The notes beneath the pieces are model-generated. The model ran no database searches, was not told the DNA's origin, and saw nothing but the letters and a program-made list of their open reading frames with translations. Of a stretch of DNA of 35,268 bases, positions 8,135-15,521 are shown piece after piece (position 1 is the stretch's first letter; every line of letters begins with the position of its first letter). Position numbers and translations under genes: made by a program. Source of the stretch: an uncultured Solirubrobacteraceae bacterium (GTDB lineage Bacteria; Actinomycetota; Thermoleophilia; Solirubrobacterales; Solirubrobacteraceae). Location of the stretch: contig CADCVQ010000022.1 of NCBI GenBank assembly GCA_902806175.1, positions 1 through 35,268 of the forward strand, in the 5' to 3' direction.

Positions 8135-9439
8135 ATGCGCCGCCTGTCCGTGCTCGCCCTCGTCTTCCCCTTAGCACTTCCGGGGGTCGCACACGCTGTG
8201 ACCCCGATGGACGCCCGTGCGTTCGCCGACTCCGTTGGAGTCAACACGCACGTCCACTACGGCAACACCGTCTATGGCAACTACTCGCTGCTCAAGTCCA
8301 AGCTCCTCGATCTCGGCGTGCGCCATGTCCGCGACGGCTTCGCGTTCGACCACCCGCAGTGGGTCTACGACCGCACGAACGATCTCGCCGCGGCCGGGAT
8401 CAAGAGCACACTGATCTCGTGCCGCATCGTGTCCGGTGGCTGGGACGGCGCGGACATCGACGTACGCGACGCAAAAAACAAGATCCGGGGTGCGGTCGAG
8501 GCGCTCGAGGGCACGAACGAGCCGGACTTGAAGTACGCCGGCTGGGTCAGCGACACGCGCGGCTGCCAGGACCAACTCTATCGCCTCGCGAAGGGCGACG
8601 ACTACGGCGCGCCGTTGGACGTCCCGATCTACGAGCCGTCGGTGACCGGCGATCGTTACGACGAACTCGGCACGATGCTGACCGGCGCGTTGGACGGCCG
8701 GCGTGCCGATGGCGGCAACATGCACCCCTATCCGGGCAACGAGAAGCCGAGCGGGCCGGCGCACTACTCATTCGTGCAGGGCATGGCCGAGTCGCGGCAG
8801 TTCGGGTTCGGCGGCGACGCAACCCCCGTCGTCGCGACCGAAACGGGATACCACAACGCGCTCGATCACACGGGCGGGCACAAGCCGGTCAGCGAGCGCG
8901 CCTCGGGCATCTATCTGCCGCGGCTGTACTTCGAGTACGCCAAGGCGGGCGTAGCCCGCACCTTCGCCTATGAGCTGTTCGACCTCCGCTTCGACGCGAC
9001 GATGACCAACAAGCAGAACCACTTCGGCCTGTACCGCAACGACGGCACAGCCAAGCCTGCAGCGAACGCGATCAAGAACACGCTCGCGCTCGTGGACAGC
9101 CCGTCGGAGAGCGTTCGCGTGCCGCTCAGCTACACGTTGTCGAACACCGGGGACCCGGACGGAACGGGACCGCGAGGCGCCGTCCAGGACCTGCTGTTGC
9201 AGAAGGCCGACGGGTCCTGGTGGCTGGCGCTGTGGCAGGACTCCAGCGTGTGGAACACGACCAGCGGGGGCGACATCGCCAACGCCGGCACCCTCGTAGG
9301 GGTGACTCTGCCGCGAGCCATGGACGTCGCGATCTACGAGCCCGGCACGGGGACGGCGCCACTCGCCACCGCGACGGGACGCGCATCGTTCGACACGAGC
9401 GTCGGGGATGGCGTGAGGCTCGTGAAGCTGACCGGTTAG
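8135..9439 (+). CDS. Secreted clan GH-A-like glycoside hydrolase, paralogue 1
   Basis: Exported protein of 434 residues with a cleavable signal peptide ending ALPGVAHA. The mature part begins with FADSVGVNTHVHYGN, a motif shared with two other proteins in this window (28231-30012 and 31415-33139). The pattern fits a TIM-barrel hydrolase of clan GH-A: an Asn-Glu pair in EGTNEPD (about residue 128) as candidate acid/base, and the Glu of ATETGYHNA (about residue 233) as candidate nucleophile, with HPYPG between them. The C-terminal third looks like a beta-sandwich (LLLQKADGSWWLALWQD). It is shorter than its two paralogues and lacks their extra C-terminal repeat region. The setting between the BY-kinase and the initiating transferase suggests action on the exported polysaccharide, but the substrate and exact GH family are not known. 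Confidence 0.8.
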   Translation: MRRLSVLALVFPLALPGVAHAVTPMDARAFADSVGVNTHVHYGNTVYGNYSLLKSKLLDLGVRHVRDGFAFDHPQWVYDRTNDLAAAGIKSTLISCRIVSGGWDGADIDVRDAKNKIRGAVEALEGTNEPDLKYAGWVSDTRGCQDQLYRLAKGDDYGAPLDVPIYEPSVTGDRYDELGTMLTGALDGRRADGGNMHPYPGNEKPSGPAHYSFVQGMAESRQFGFGGDATPVVATETGYHNALDHTGGHKPVSERASGIYLPRLYFEYAKAGVARTFAYELFDLRFDATMTNKQNHFGLYRNDGTAKPAANAIKNTLALVDSPSESVRVPLSYTLSNTGDPDGTGPRGAVQDLLLQKADGSWWLALWQDSSVWNTTSGGDIANAGTLVGVTLPRAMDVAIYEPGTGTAPLATATGRASFDTSVGDGVRLVKLTG

Positions 9440-9495
9440 GCGCAGACTTCACGCACCGCTCAGGATCTCGCCGAGCGAGAAACCGCGAGGGCGCT

Positions 9496-11097
9496 TCAGT
9501 GCCCCCGCGCCAGCAGGATGACCGGCACGGTGCGAAGCATGAGCTTGATGTCGTTCCACAGCGACCACTCCGCCACGTAGAGGTAGTCGAGCTTGACCAT
9601 CTCCTGGAACGGGATCGCGGTGCGACCGAGCACCTGCCACGGGCCCGTCAGCCCCGGCGCCAGCCGCAGGCGGTCGCGGTGGCGTCCGATGATGTGGTGA
9701 TCCTCGTTGGGCACGAGCGGTCGCGGTCCCACGAGGCTCATCTCGCCCCGCAGCACGTTCCACAGCTGGGGCAGCTCGTCGAGGCTCATGCGCCGCAGCC
9801 GTCGCCCGATCGCCGTCAGGCGCGGATCGTCGGCGATCTTGAACATCGGGCCGTCGGCCTCGTTGAGGTGGGCGAGCTGCGGCTTGAGCGAATCGGCGTC
9901 GGCGATCATCGTGCGGAACTTGAGCATCCGAAACGGGCGGTCGTCTCGTCCGATGCGCTGCTGGGCGAACAGCACGGGACCTGGAGAGGTGAGCTTGACA
10001 GCGAGCGCGATCGCTGCCAGCAGTGGACTGATGACCAGCAGCATCATTCCGGCAAGCACCACGTCGACCGTACGCTTGAGCGCCATCGCCGAGCGCGTCC
10101 GGCTGGCGCCTCGGATGCCATGCAGGGTCATGCCCTCGATGTGGTCGACCTCGACGCGGTGTCCCATCGCCTCGAACAGACGCGGAACGACGGTGAGCTT
10201 CAGGTTCAGCGCCTTGCTGGCCGCCACCACCTCGAGCAGATCCTCATGCCCCAGGGAGCTAAAGGCGATCACGACGCGCTCCACGCCGAACTCGCGGCAG
10301 ACCTCGCTGAACCGAGCGTGGTCGCCGAGGCGGGGAGAGCCGTGTTTGGGAATGCCGTTACTCCCAGAGCCGTTGCTGGCGACGGGTTGCAGGTACGCAT
10401 CCGCCCCGCGCACGCGGACCGACCGGTCATGCTCCGCATCGGCCTCGACATCGACGAAGCCCACCAGCCTCACTCCGTACTCCGGATGTCCCGCGAGCTT
10501 CCGCGCGATCAGCTGCGCGACCGCGCCGGAGCCGACGATCAAGCACCGCTCGGGTTCATGCCAGCGCCGCACAAGCCCGCGCGCGGCGCTGCGCAGCGTC
10601 GTGACGAGGAGCAGGCCGAACCCCATGAGCCCCAACGCGTCGCCGCGGCCGAACTCCACGCCGGTCAGTGGAGGCGCGGCGATGAAGATCGAGGCGCCTG
10701 CGATGAAGACCGCCAGCGCCAGGCGGGGCACCTCGTCGAGCGTGCCGTTATGGATCAGGTGACGGTCGCGGTCATAGAGCCCCAGGAAGCGGACGAGCAG
10801 CACCCAGAGCGGAAGGCAGGCGAGGATCACGAGCGCCGTGCCCAGGCCGCCGGCTCCGATACCGGCGAGCTCGACGCAGCCGTATGCACCCAGCAGCGCC
10901 AACACGTCGACGAGCATGAGCATCCGATGCCGGCTGCGGTCCCGACCGCTCAGCGCGTTCTGCCTCGGACTGACGAGCTCGTCGTAAGCGGGCAGGGGCT
11001 GTCCCTGAGGCCTAGTGGGCTCGCTGTGCCCGGGGTCCGGTAGTTCGGTGGTTTCGTCCGCGTATCGGCGTTCCGTCGCCACTCGTGCCAGCCTCAA
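9496..11097 (-). CDS. Initiating sugar-1-phosphate transferase for exopolysaccharide (WbaP/CpsE type)
   Basis: Polyprenyl-phosphate sugar-1-phosphate transferase that starts repeat-unit synthesis by loading the first sugar on undecaprenyl phosphate. The 533-residue protein has an N-terminal block of transmembrane helices (about residues 60-165), a central Rossmann-like CoA-binding-type domain beginning CLIVGSGAVAQLIARKL, and the C-terminal catalytic domain. In the latter are KRTVDVVLAG with its membrane helix, QQRIGRDDRPFRMLKFRTM, SLDELPQLWNVL and SLVGPRPL, all hallmarks of the family. The longest frame starts at a TTG (11097) preceded by AGGAG at very short spacing; a GTG at 11082 is an alternative. 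It is divergent from the lasso operon and reads back toward the glycoside-hydrolase-like gene, with 56 bases between their 3' ends. Confidence 0.92.
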   Translation of the reverse strand: MRLARVATERRYADETTELPDPGHSEPTRPQGQPLPAYDELVSPRQNALSGRDRSRHRMLMLVDVLALLGAYGCVELAGIGAGGLGTALVILACLPLWVLLVRFLGLYDRDRHLIHNGTLDEVPRLALAVFIAGASIFIAAPPLTGVEFGRGDALGLMGFGLLLVTTLRSAARGLVRRWHEPERCLIVGSGAVAQLIARKLAGHPEYGVRLVGFVDVEADAEHDRSVRVRGADAYLQPVASNGSGSNGIPKHGSPRLGDHARFSEVCREFGVERVVIAFSSLGHEDLLEVVAASKALNLKLTVVPRLFEAMGHRVEVDHIEGMTLHGIRGASRTRSAMALKRTVDVVLAGMMLLVISPLLAAIALAVKLTSPGPVLFAQQRIGRDDRPFRMLKFRTMIADADSLKPQLAHLNEADGPMFKIADDPRLTAIGRRLRRMSLDELPQLWNVLRGEMSLVGPRPLVPNEDHHIIGRHRDRLRLAPGLTGPWQVLGRTAIPFQEMVKLDYLYVAEWSLWNDIKLMLRTVPVILLARGH

Positions 11098-11176
11098 ATC
11101 TCCTGATTTACCAAGAACAAGGTTTGCAACCGTACGTGTATAACGCGTCCGCCGCGGCGTTCTGGCGGCATTCCTA

Positions 11177-11186
11177 GACGTACGTC
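11177..11186. promoter_or_regulatory. Perfect 10-base palindrome upstream of the lasso operon
   Basis: GACGTACGTC lies about 42 bases before the -10 box of the lasso operon, in the 142-base gap shared with the divergent transferase gene. The spacing would suit an activator site, for example of the LuxR-type protein at the end of the cluster. A related CGTACG core also occurs at the precursor promoter (18582-18587). Binding is speculative. Confidence 0.3.
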
Positions 11187-11227
11187 CAGTCCCTCGCGGG
11201 TCTGCACCGGGCGTGCTCGTGGCCGTC

Positions 11228-11233
11228 TACGCT
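11228..11233 (+). promoter_or_regulatory. -10 box of the lasso biosynthetic operon (leaderless)
   Basis: TACGCT is separated by exactly 6 bases from the GTG at 11240, which places the transcription start at the start codon. The same hexamer is found at the precursor promoter (18584) and before the Wzy-like gene (33265). No clear -35 element is visible. Confidence 0.5.
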
Positions 11234-11239
11234 GCGGGG

Positions 11240-12181
11240 GTGGCCTCCGAGCAACACGCGTCGCCTTCGGCCGAGGCCAAGCTCACCGTGTGGTCGCTGC
11301 ACGTAGACGGGCTGACGGCAGAGCTCATGCGGGGCTTCGCCGAGCGAGGCGTCCCATTCATCCTGCTCAAAGGTCCCGCGATCGCCCGCTGGCTGTACGA
11401 CGACGGCAGCGTGCGCCCGTACGCCGACTGCGACCTGCTCGTCGACCCGCGCCAGATCACGGCCGCCCAAGCGATCCTGCGCGAGCGCGGCTTCGAGGAC
11501 ACCGCCAGCCCGCTGGCGCACCCGCGCAAGGACTCGCACGAGTGGCAGCGCGCCCAGCACCACGTGGATCTGCACACGACCCTGATCGGGATTCGGGCTG
11601 CCCCGCAGGAGGTGTGGGACGCTCTGTCGTCCACGACCGACAGCGAGCAGGTGGGCGGGATGGTGGTCCGGGTGCTCGACCGGCCCGGCCGCACGTTGCA
11701 CGTGGCCCTGCATGCCGCTCAGCATGGCCGCGACGAGGAGAAGCCGCTCGAGGATCTGCGCCGCGCCCTCGAACTGGTTCCGGAGCAGACGTGGCGGGAT
11801 GCCGCGGATCTGGCGCGGCGCCTGCGCGCCACGGAGGCGTTCGCCACCGGCCTACGGCTGCTGCCCGCCGGTTCGGCACTCGCGACGCGCCTCGACCTGG
11901 TCTCAGCAGCCTCGGCCGAGGCCACGCTGCGCCTCGAGCCGGTACCGCTCGCGCTCGCCTTGGAGCACCTGGCAGAGACCCGAGGATGGCGTGCTCGCCT
12001 GGATATCCTGTGGCGTGAGCTGTTCCCGACCGTGGCGTTCATGCGCTGGTGGTCGCCGTTGGCGCGTCGCGGTCGGCTGGGGCTCATCGCCGCGTACTGC
12101 TGGCGTCCGCTGTACCTCCTGCTCCATCTCGGGCCCGGGTTCGTCGCATGGCAACGTGCTCGTCGTGGCGCGGCCCGATGA
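11240..12181 (+). CDS. Nucleotidyltransferase family protein of the lasso cluster (NTP_transf_5 type)
   Basis: Protein of 313 residues resembling the uncharacterised nucleotidyltransferases (NTP_transf_5) repeatedly found in lasso-peptide clusters that also carry HprK-like kinases, such as paeninodin-type clusters. The core motif is visible as FILLKGPAIARWLYDDGSVR followed by YADCDLLVDP, with an Asp-x-Asp pair likely to bind metal and nucleotide. An HxD-like element (HHVDLHTTL) follows. A likely role is adding a nucleotidyl or related group to the phosphorylated peptide, but this is inference. The GTG at 11240 is preferred over GTG 11213 because a -10 box lies 6 bases upstream. Its stop overlaps the ATG of the ABC ATPase gene (ATGA), so it belongs to the lasso operon. 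Confidence 0.8.
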   Translation: MASEQHASPSAEAKLTVWSLHVDGLTAELMRGFAERGVPFILLKGPAIARWLYDDGSVRPYADCDLLVDPRQITAAQAILRERGFEDTASPLAHPRKDSHEWQRAQHHVDLHTTLIGIRAAPQEVWDALSSTTDSEQVGGMVVRVLDRPGRTLHVALHAAQHGRDEEKPLEDLRRALELVPEQTWRDAADLARRLRATEAFATGLRLLPAGSALATRLDLVSAASAEATLRLEPVPLALALEHLAETRGWRARLDILWRELFPTVAFMRWWSPLARRGRLGLIAAYCWRPLYLLLHLGPGFVAWQRARRGAAR

Positions 12182-12897
12182 GCGCGCGGCCGAGCGCTGA
12201 CGCCGCGCTCGTGGCAGGAGATCAACCTCGGTTCGATCCGGACGGCCGCGCCCCCGCCCTGATCGTCGAGGAAGTTACGAAGGTGCTCGGGAAGCGCGCC
12301 ATCCTCGACGGCGTCGACCTCGCGCTGCCAGCCGGCACGACGGCGTGGATCAGCGGCGGCAACGGCGCCGGCAAGACGACGCTCATGCGGCTCATGGCCG
12401 GGCTGATCGTCGCCGACCGCGGAACGGTCAGCTTCGACGGGCTGCGTGTTGACACCGATCGCCGCGCCTACCAGACAAAGGTCGGCTTTCTCGCCGCGGG
12501 CGACAGCGGGTTGTACGCCCGCCTGACGGTGCGCCAGAACCTCGACTTCTGGGCGGGCCTGGCGTTCGTCCCGCGATCGCGGCGCCGCGCGACCGTCGCC
12601 CGCGCGGTCGAGCGCTTCGGGCTGACCGATCTTGCCAGCCGGCGGGCGGACCGCCTGTCGTTGGGACAGCGCCAGCGGGTGCGCCTGGCCCTGACCTTCC
12701 TCCACGCACCCCGGCTGGTGCTGCTCGACGAGCCGTCGGCGAGCCTCGACGACGACGGGGTCGCGCTCCTGCTGAGCGCGGTGGACGAGCACGCGGCGAC
12801 CGGCGGCACGACGGTCTGGTGCGCGCCGGCGCGCCAGACCGAGGTCAGGCACAACCGCGCGTTCGTCGTGCGAGACGGACGACTGGAGCCGGTATGA
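12178..12897 (+). CDS. ABC transporter ATP-binding protein (lasso peptide export/immunity)
   Basis: ATPase subunit of a two-component ABC-2-type exporter, 239 residues. It has Walker A (GGNGAGKTT), a signature written LSLGQRQRVR instead of the usual LSGGQ, and Walker B (LVLLDEPSASLDDDG). The final switch region is short (TTVWCAPARQ, without the usual His). It pairs with the permease that follows through an ATGA overlap. In lasso clusters such a transporter usually exports the mature peptide and gives self-protection; no other substrate is suggested by the context. Confidence 0.9.
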   Translation: MSARPSADAALVAGDQPRFDPDGRAPALIVEEVTKVLGKRAILDGVDLALPAGTTAWISGGNGAGKTTLMRLMAGLIVADRGTVSFDGLRVDTDRRAYQTKVGFLAAGDSGLYARLTVRQNLDFWAGLAFVPRSRRRATVARAVERFGLTDLASRRADRLSLGQRQRVRLALTFLHAPRLVLLDEPSASLDDDGVALLLSAVDEHAATGGTTVWCAPARQTEVRHNRAFVVRDGRLEPV

Positions 12898-13706
12898 CAC
12901 GCGTGCGCGCCTACACCGGGGCCGGGGCGGCCGTGCTGCGGCGCGACTTCCAGACGGCGCTCAGCTACCGCCTGCAGCTGATCGGGACCGTTTTCGGGTC
13001 GTTCGTCAGCCTCACGATCTTCTACTACGTGTCTCGCCTGGTCCGGGTGGAACCGTTCGAGTCGCCCGACGAGTACTTCGCCTTCGTGCTCGTCGGCCTC
13101 GTCATCTTCGCGATGCTGCAGGCGCTGCTCGGCGGCGCGCCGGTCATCGTCAGGCAGGAGCTCGTGGCCGGAACCTTCGCGCGCGTCGTGCTCTCGCCGC
13201 TCGGCCCGGTGGCCGGCATCTGCGCGATGCTGCTGTTCCCGTTCGCGATCGCGCTGGTCACCGGGACCGTGACCCTGCTCTTCGGCGTGGCCGCCTTCGG
13301 GGTCGATCTCGATCTGCCACGGGCGCTGCTGGGCTTCCCGGTGGCGTTCCTCGCCGCGCTGTCGTTCGCGCCGTTCGGCCTTCTCAGCGCGTGTCTGGTC
13401 CTGATCGTCAAGCAGTCGGCGCTCGGTGTCGGGCTGCTGCTGGCCGCCATCTCGCTCGTATCGGGCCTGTACTTCCCGGTAGACCTGCTGCCCGGATGGA
13501 TCGGCTGGGCCGCTGACGTCCAGCCGTTCACGCCGGCCGTCGACCTGATGCGCCACCTGCTCGTGAACGCGGAGATGCAGAGCTCGCCGAGCGTCGCCCT
13601 CCTCAAGCTGGCCGCCTTCGGGGCAGCGATGTTGCCGCTGTCGCTGTGGCTGCTGGCGCAGACGATCGGGTTCACGCGCCGGCGGGGCACGATCATCGAG
13701 TATTGA
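12894..13706 (+). CDS. ABC-2 type transporter permease (lasso peptide export)
   Basis: Integral membrane protein of 270 residues with about six hydrophobic helices, e.g. FGSFVSLTIFYYV, YFAFVLVGLVIFAMLQALLG and LGVGLLLAAISLVSGLYF. The layout, including the short amphipathic N-terminus and YFPVDLLPGWI before the last periplasmic loop, is that of ABC-2 permeases. Start and stop both overlap neighbouring genes by 4 and 1 bases, so it is co-translated with its ATPase and the B2 gene. It probably exports the lasso peptide. Confidence 0.88.
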   Translation: MTRVRAYTGAGAAVLRRDFQTALSYRLQLIGTVFGSFVSLTIFYYVSRLVRVEPFESPDEYFAFVLVGLVIFAMLQALLGGAPVIVRQELVAGTFARVVLSPLGPVAGICAMLLFPFAIALVTGTVTLLFGVAAFGVDLDLPRALLGFPVAFLAALSFAPFGLLSACLVLIVKQSALGVGLLLAAISLVSGLYFPVDLLPGWIGWAADVQPFTPAVDLMRHLLVNAEMQSSPSVALLKLAAFGAAMLPLSLWLLAQTIGFTRRRGTIIEY

Positions 13707-14188
13707 TGGCTGCCGCGCGATCCGATCGCCGCAGGCCTCGGCCGCTCGCGGTCGCGGAGCTCGCGGCGCCGTTGCCCGCGCGCCGAAAGCTGCGGCTCAC
13801 CGGAGAGGTCCTCGCTGCCTACTGCCGCGTGCGCTGGTGGCTGCGCCAAAACGAACTGCCCGAGGTCGTGCGGCGGCTGCGCGGATGGCAACCCGTCGGC
13901 GCGGGGGCGTCGGGTCAAGCGCGCGAGCCGGGCGAGGCGGAGTACGAGAGCGGGCTGCGGTTGGGCCGGGCGGTCGTGCGCACACTGCGCCTGCTGCCGA
14001 CGGACGGCCGCTGCCTCATGCGCTCGCTCGTCCTGACGGGGCTCCTCGCTCGCCGCGGGATCTCCAGCACGCTCATCATCGGAGTGCGTCCGGCGCCGGA
14101 GTTCGCGGCGCACGCCTGGGTCGAGCACGAGCGTCGCCCGCTCCTGCCGCCGGGTGAGCGGGGCTACGGCCGCCTGACGGAGATGTAG
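13706..14188 (+). CDS. Lasso peptide leader peptidase B2 (transglutaminase-like)
   Basis: B2-type leader peptidase with a transglutaminase-like Cys-His-Asp fold that removes the leader from the precursor. The 160-residue length is typical. The catalytic Cys sits in DGRCLMRSLVLTGLLARRG and the catalytic His in FAAHAWVEHE, the two diagnostic motifs of lasso B2 proteins. The N-terminal part has the usual helix AAYCRVRWWLRQNELPEVVRR. The ATG at 13706 overlaps the last base of the permease stop codon. The gene ends GYGRLTEM followed by TAG at 14186, a normal family ending. The downstream kinase continues immediately in the -1 frame. Confidence 0.92.
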   Translation: MAAARSDRRRPRPLAVAELAAPLPARRKLRLTGEVLAAYCRVRWWLRQNELPEVVRRLRGWQPVGAGASGQAREPGEAEYESGLRLGRAVVRTLRLLPTDGRCLMRSLVLTGLLARRGISSTLIIGVRPAPEFAAHAWVEHERRPLLPPGERGYGRLTEM

Positions 14189-14301
14189 GGGCTCCCGTCG
14201 CGCACTGGGGCTTCAACGCTTTCGGCCTCGGGCTGCGCTCGGAGCTGACGTTCGCCGGTCTGACACCCTCCATCCCGCTGGAGCCCGTCGTCTCGATCCG
14301 C

Positions 14302-15108
14302 GTGATCGGTGCGGCACAGCTCGACGGCGCCTGGACCGGCGCGAAGCACACGTCGGCTGGGGTCCTGCCCGACGGCTGCCGCTGCGTGGCCGAGCGAGCC
14401 GCCGGCGGCGAGCTGCGCATCACCTACGGCGACCGGGCGACGTATCTGCTGTCGGCGGACGGGCGGACGCTCCTGTGCTCGCCGGCGCAGCTCGATGAGC
14501 AGGCATGGCGACGCTTCCTGCTCGACGCCGTCCTGCTCAAGGCCAGCGAGGCCCACGGCCTGGAGGCGCTGCACGCCAGCGCCGTCGAGGGGCCGGATGG
14601 CGTGCTCGCGTTCGCGACGCAGGCCGGCGGCGGAAAGTCGAGCCTTGCTTCGGAGCTCGTCCGCCGCGGACACCCATTCTTTGCGGATGACGCGCTGACG
14701 ATGCGACGCGACGACGCGGCGATCCGGGCGCATCCCGCCCCACCGCTCATGAACTTCCCGCTCGAGCACCCCGAGGGCTTCGCCGCCGTCGAGCTCGGGA
14801 CGGTGCTGGACGTCGTGGGTGCCGAAGCCTGGCTGGCCGTGCGCCATGCCGCCACCGGACCATGCCGGGTCGCGGCCATCCACCTCCTGGACCGGCGCCC
14901 GGGCCTGCGGCTCGGCCTCGACCTGCTGGCGCCGAGCCCGATGCCTCTGCTGGACCACGTGCTCGCAGACCGCGGGTCGCCGACGCGGATGGCCCGTCGT
15001 TTCGAGTTGCTCGCCGACCTCGTGGAAGACACGGCGATCTACCGGCTGCGCGCCGATCCGGCGACGCCGGTGCGCCGGCTCGCGGATCTCGTGGAGGGCT
15101 CCCTATGA
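14302..15108 (+). CDS. HprK-like serine kinase 1 of the lasso cluster (true N-terminus uncertain)
   Basis: Kinase related to the C-terminal domain of HPr kinase/phosphorylase; relatives in paeninodin-type clusters phosphorylate a Ser of the lasso precursor. Visible motifs are LEALHASAVEG, the P-loop TQAGGGKSSLASEL, and HPFFADDALTM with the catalytic Asp pair. From the first canonical start (GTG 14302) the product has 268 residues. However, the same frame is open from 14158, and 14188-14301 encodes a family-like N-terminus (HWGFNAFGLGLRSELTFAGL, compare RAFGIDLHANFRAAGI in kinase 2). No ATG, GTG or TTG precedes that segment. The real protein may start at a CTG (14233) or another rare codon, or be made by a -1 frameshift from the B2 gene; a sequencing error is also possible. 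It ends in an ATGA overlap with the PqqD-like gene. Confidence 0.8.
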   Translation: MIGAAQLDGAWTGAKHTSAGVLPDGCRCVAERAAGGELRITYGDRATYLLSADGRTLLCSPAQLDEQAWRRFLLDAVLLKASEAHGLEALHASAVEGPDGVLAFATQAGGGKSSLASELVRRGHPFFADDALTMRRDDAAIRAHPAPPLMNFPLEHPEGFAAVELGTVLDVVGAEAWLAVRHAATGPCRVAAIHLLDRRPGLRLGLDLLAPSPMPLLDHVLADRGSPTRMARRFELLADLVEDTAIYRLRADPATPVRRLADLVEGSL

Positions 15109-15521
15109 CAAGCGATTGGGACAACGGTGAATCCAGGCGCTACCCTTCGGCGGCTTCGAAGGACGGCCATGAGGCGTCCACCCACGAACCCGAGGAAGCG
15201 CGCATGGTCGAGGACACGCCGAACAGAGACGCGACGTTGCTGGCATCCTCCGTCCGCCTGCCCGAGCACGTCGTGCACCGAGGATTCGCGGCGGAGACCG
15301 TAGTCCTGAACCTCAAGACGGGGAAGTACCACGGGCTCAACCCGGTGGGCGGGCGCATGCTCGAGGTCCTCGAGCAGACGGAGACCGTGCAGCAGGCGGC
15401 CCGGCAGCTCGCGGCGGAGTACGAGCAGCCGATCGAGACGATCGAAGAGGATCTCTGCAGCCTGTGCGCCGACCTCGCCGCCCGTGATCTGATCGAGACG
15501 AATGCCCCCGGGGCTGACTGA
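15105..15521 (+). CDS. Lasso peptide RRE protein B1 (PqqD family)
   Basis: PqqD-like RiPP recognition element that binds the precursor leader and delivers it to the B2 peptidase. The diagnostic part is LASSVRLPEHVVHRGFAAET, VLNLKTGKYHGLNPVGGRML and a C-terminal helix pair ending LAARDLIET. From the ATG at 15105, which overlaps the kinase 1 stop, the product has 138 residues. An internal ATG at 15204 after GAGGAAG gives 105 residues, closer to usual B1 length. The extra 33 residues are polar and unlike the family, so the shorter form may be the main product. The 3' end overlaps kinase 2 by 20 bases. Confidence 0.9.
   Translation: MTSDWDNGESRRYPSAASKDGHEASTHEPEEARMVEDTPNRDATLLASSVRLPEHVVHRGFAAETVVLNLKTGKYHGLNPVGGRMLEVLEQTETVQQAARQLAAEYEQPIETIEEDLCSLCADLAARDLIETNAPGAD

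Noticed and set aside
14175-14195. Classical slippery heptamer for a -1 frameshift between B2 and kinase 1
   Set aside because: The bases around the B2 stop do not form an X XXY YYZ site and no obvious downstream stem was found; frameshifting stays only one of several explanations.
15105-15521. PqqD as a sign of a PQQ or radical-SAM RiPP pathway
   Set aside because: No radical SAM protein or other pqq gene is present, and the B2 peptidase, cyclase and lasso leader motif define a lasso cluster.
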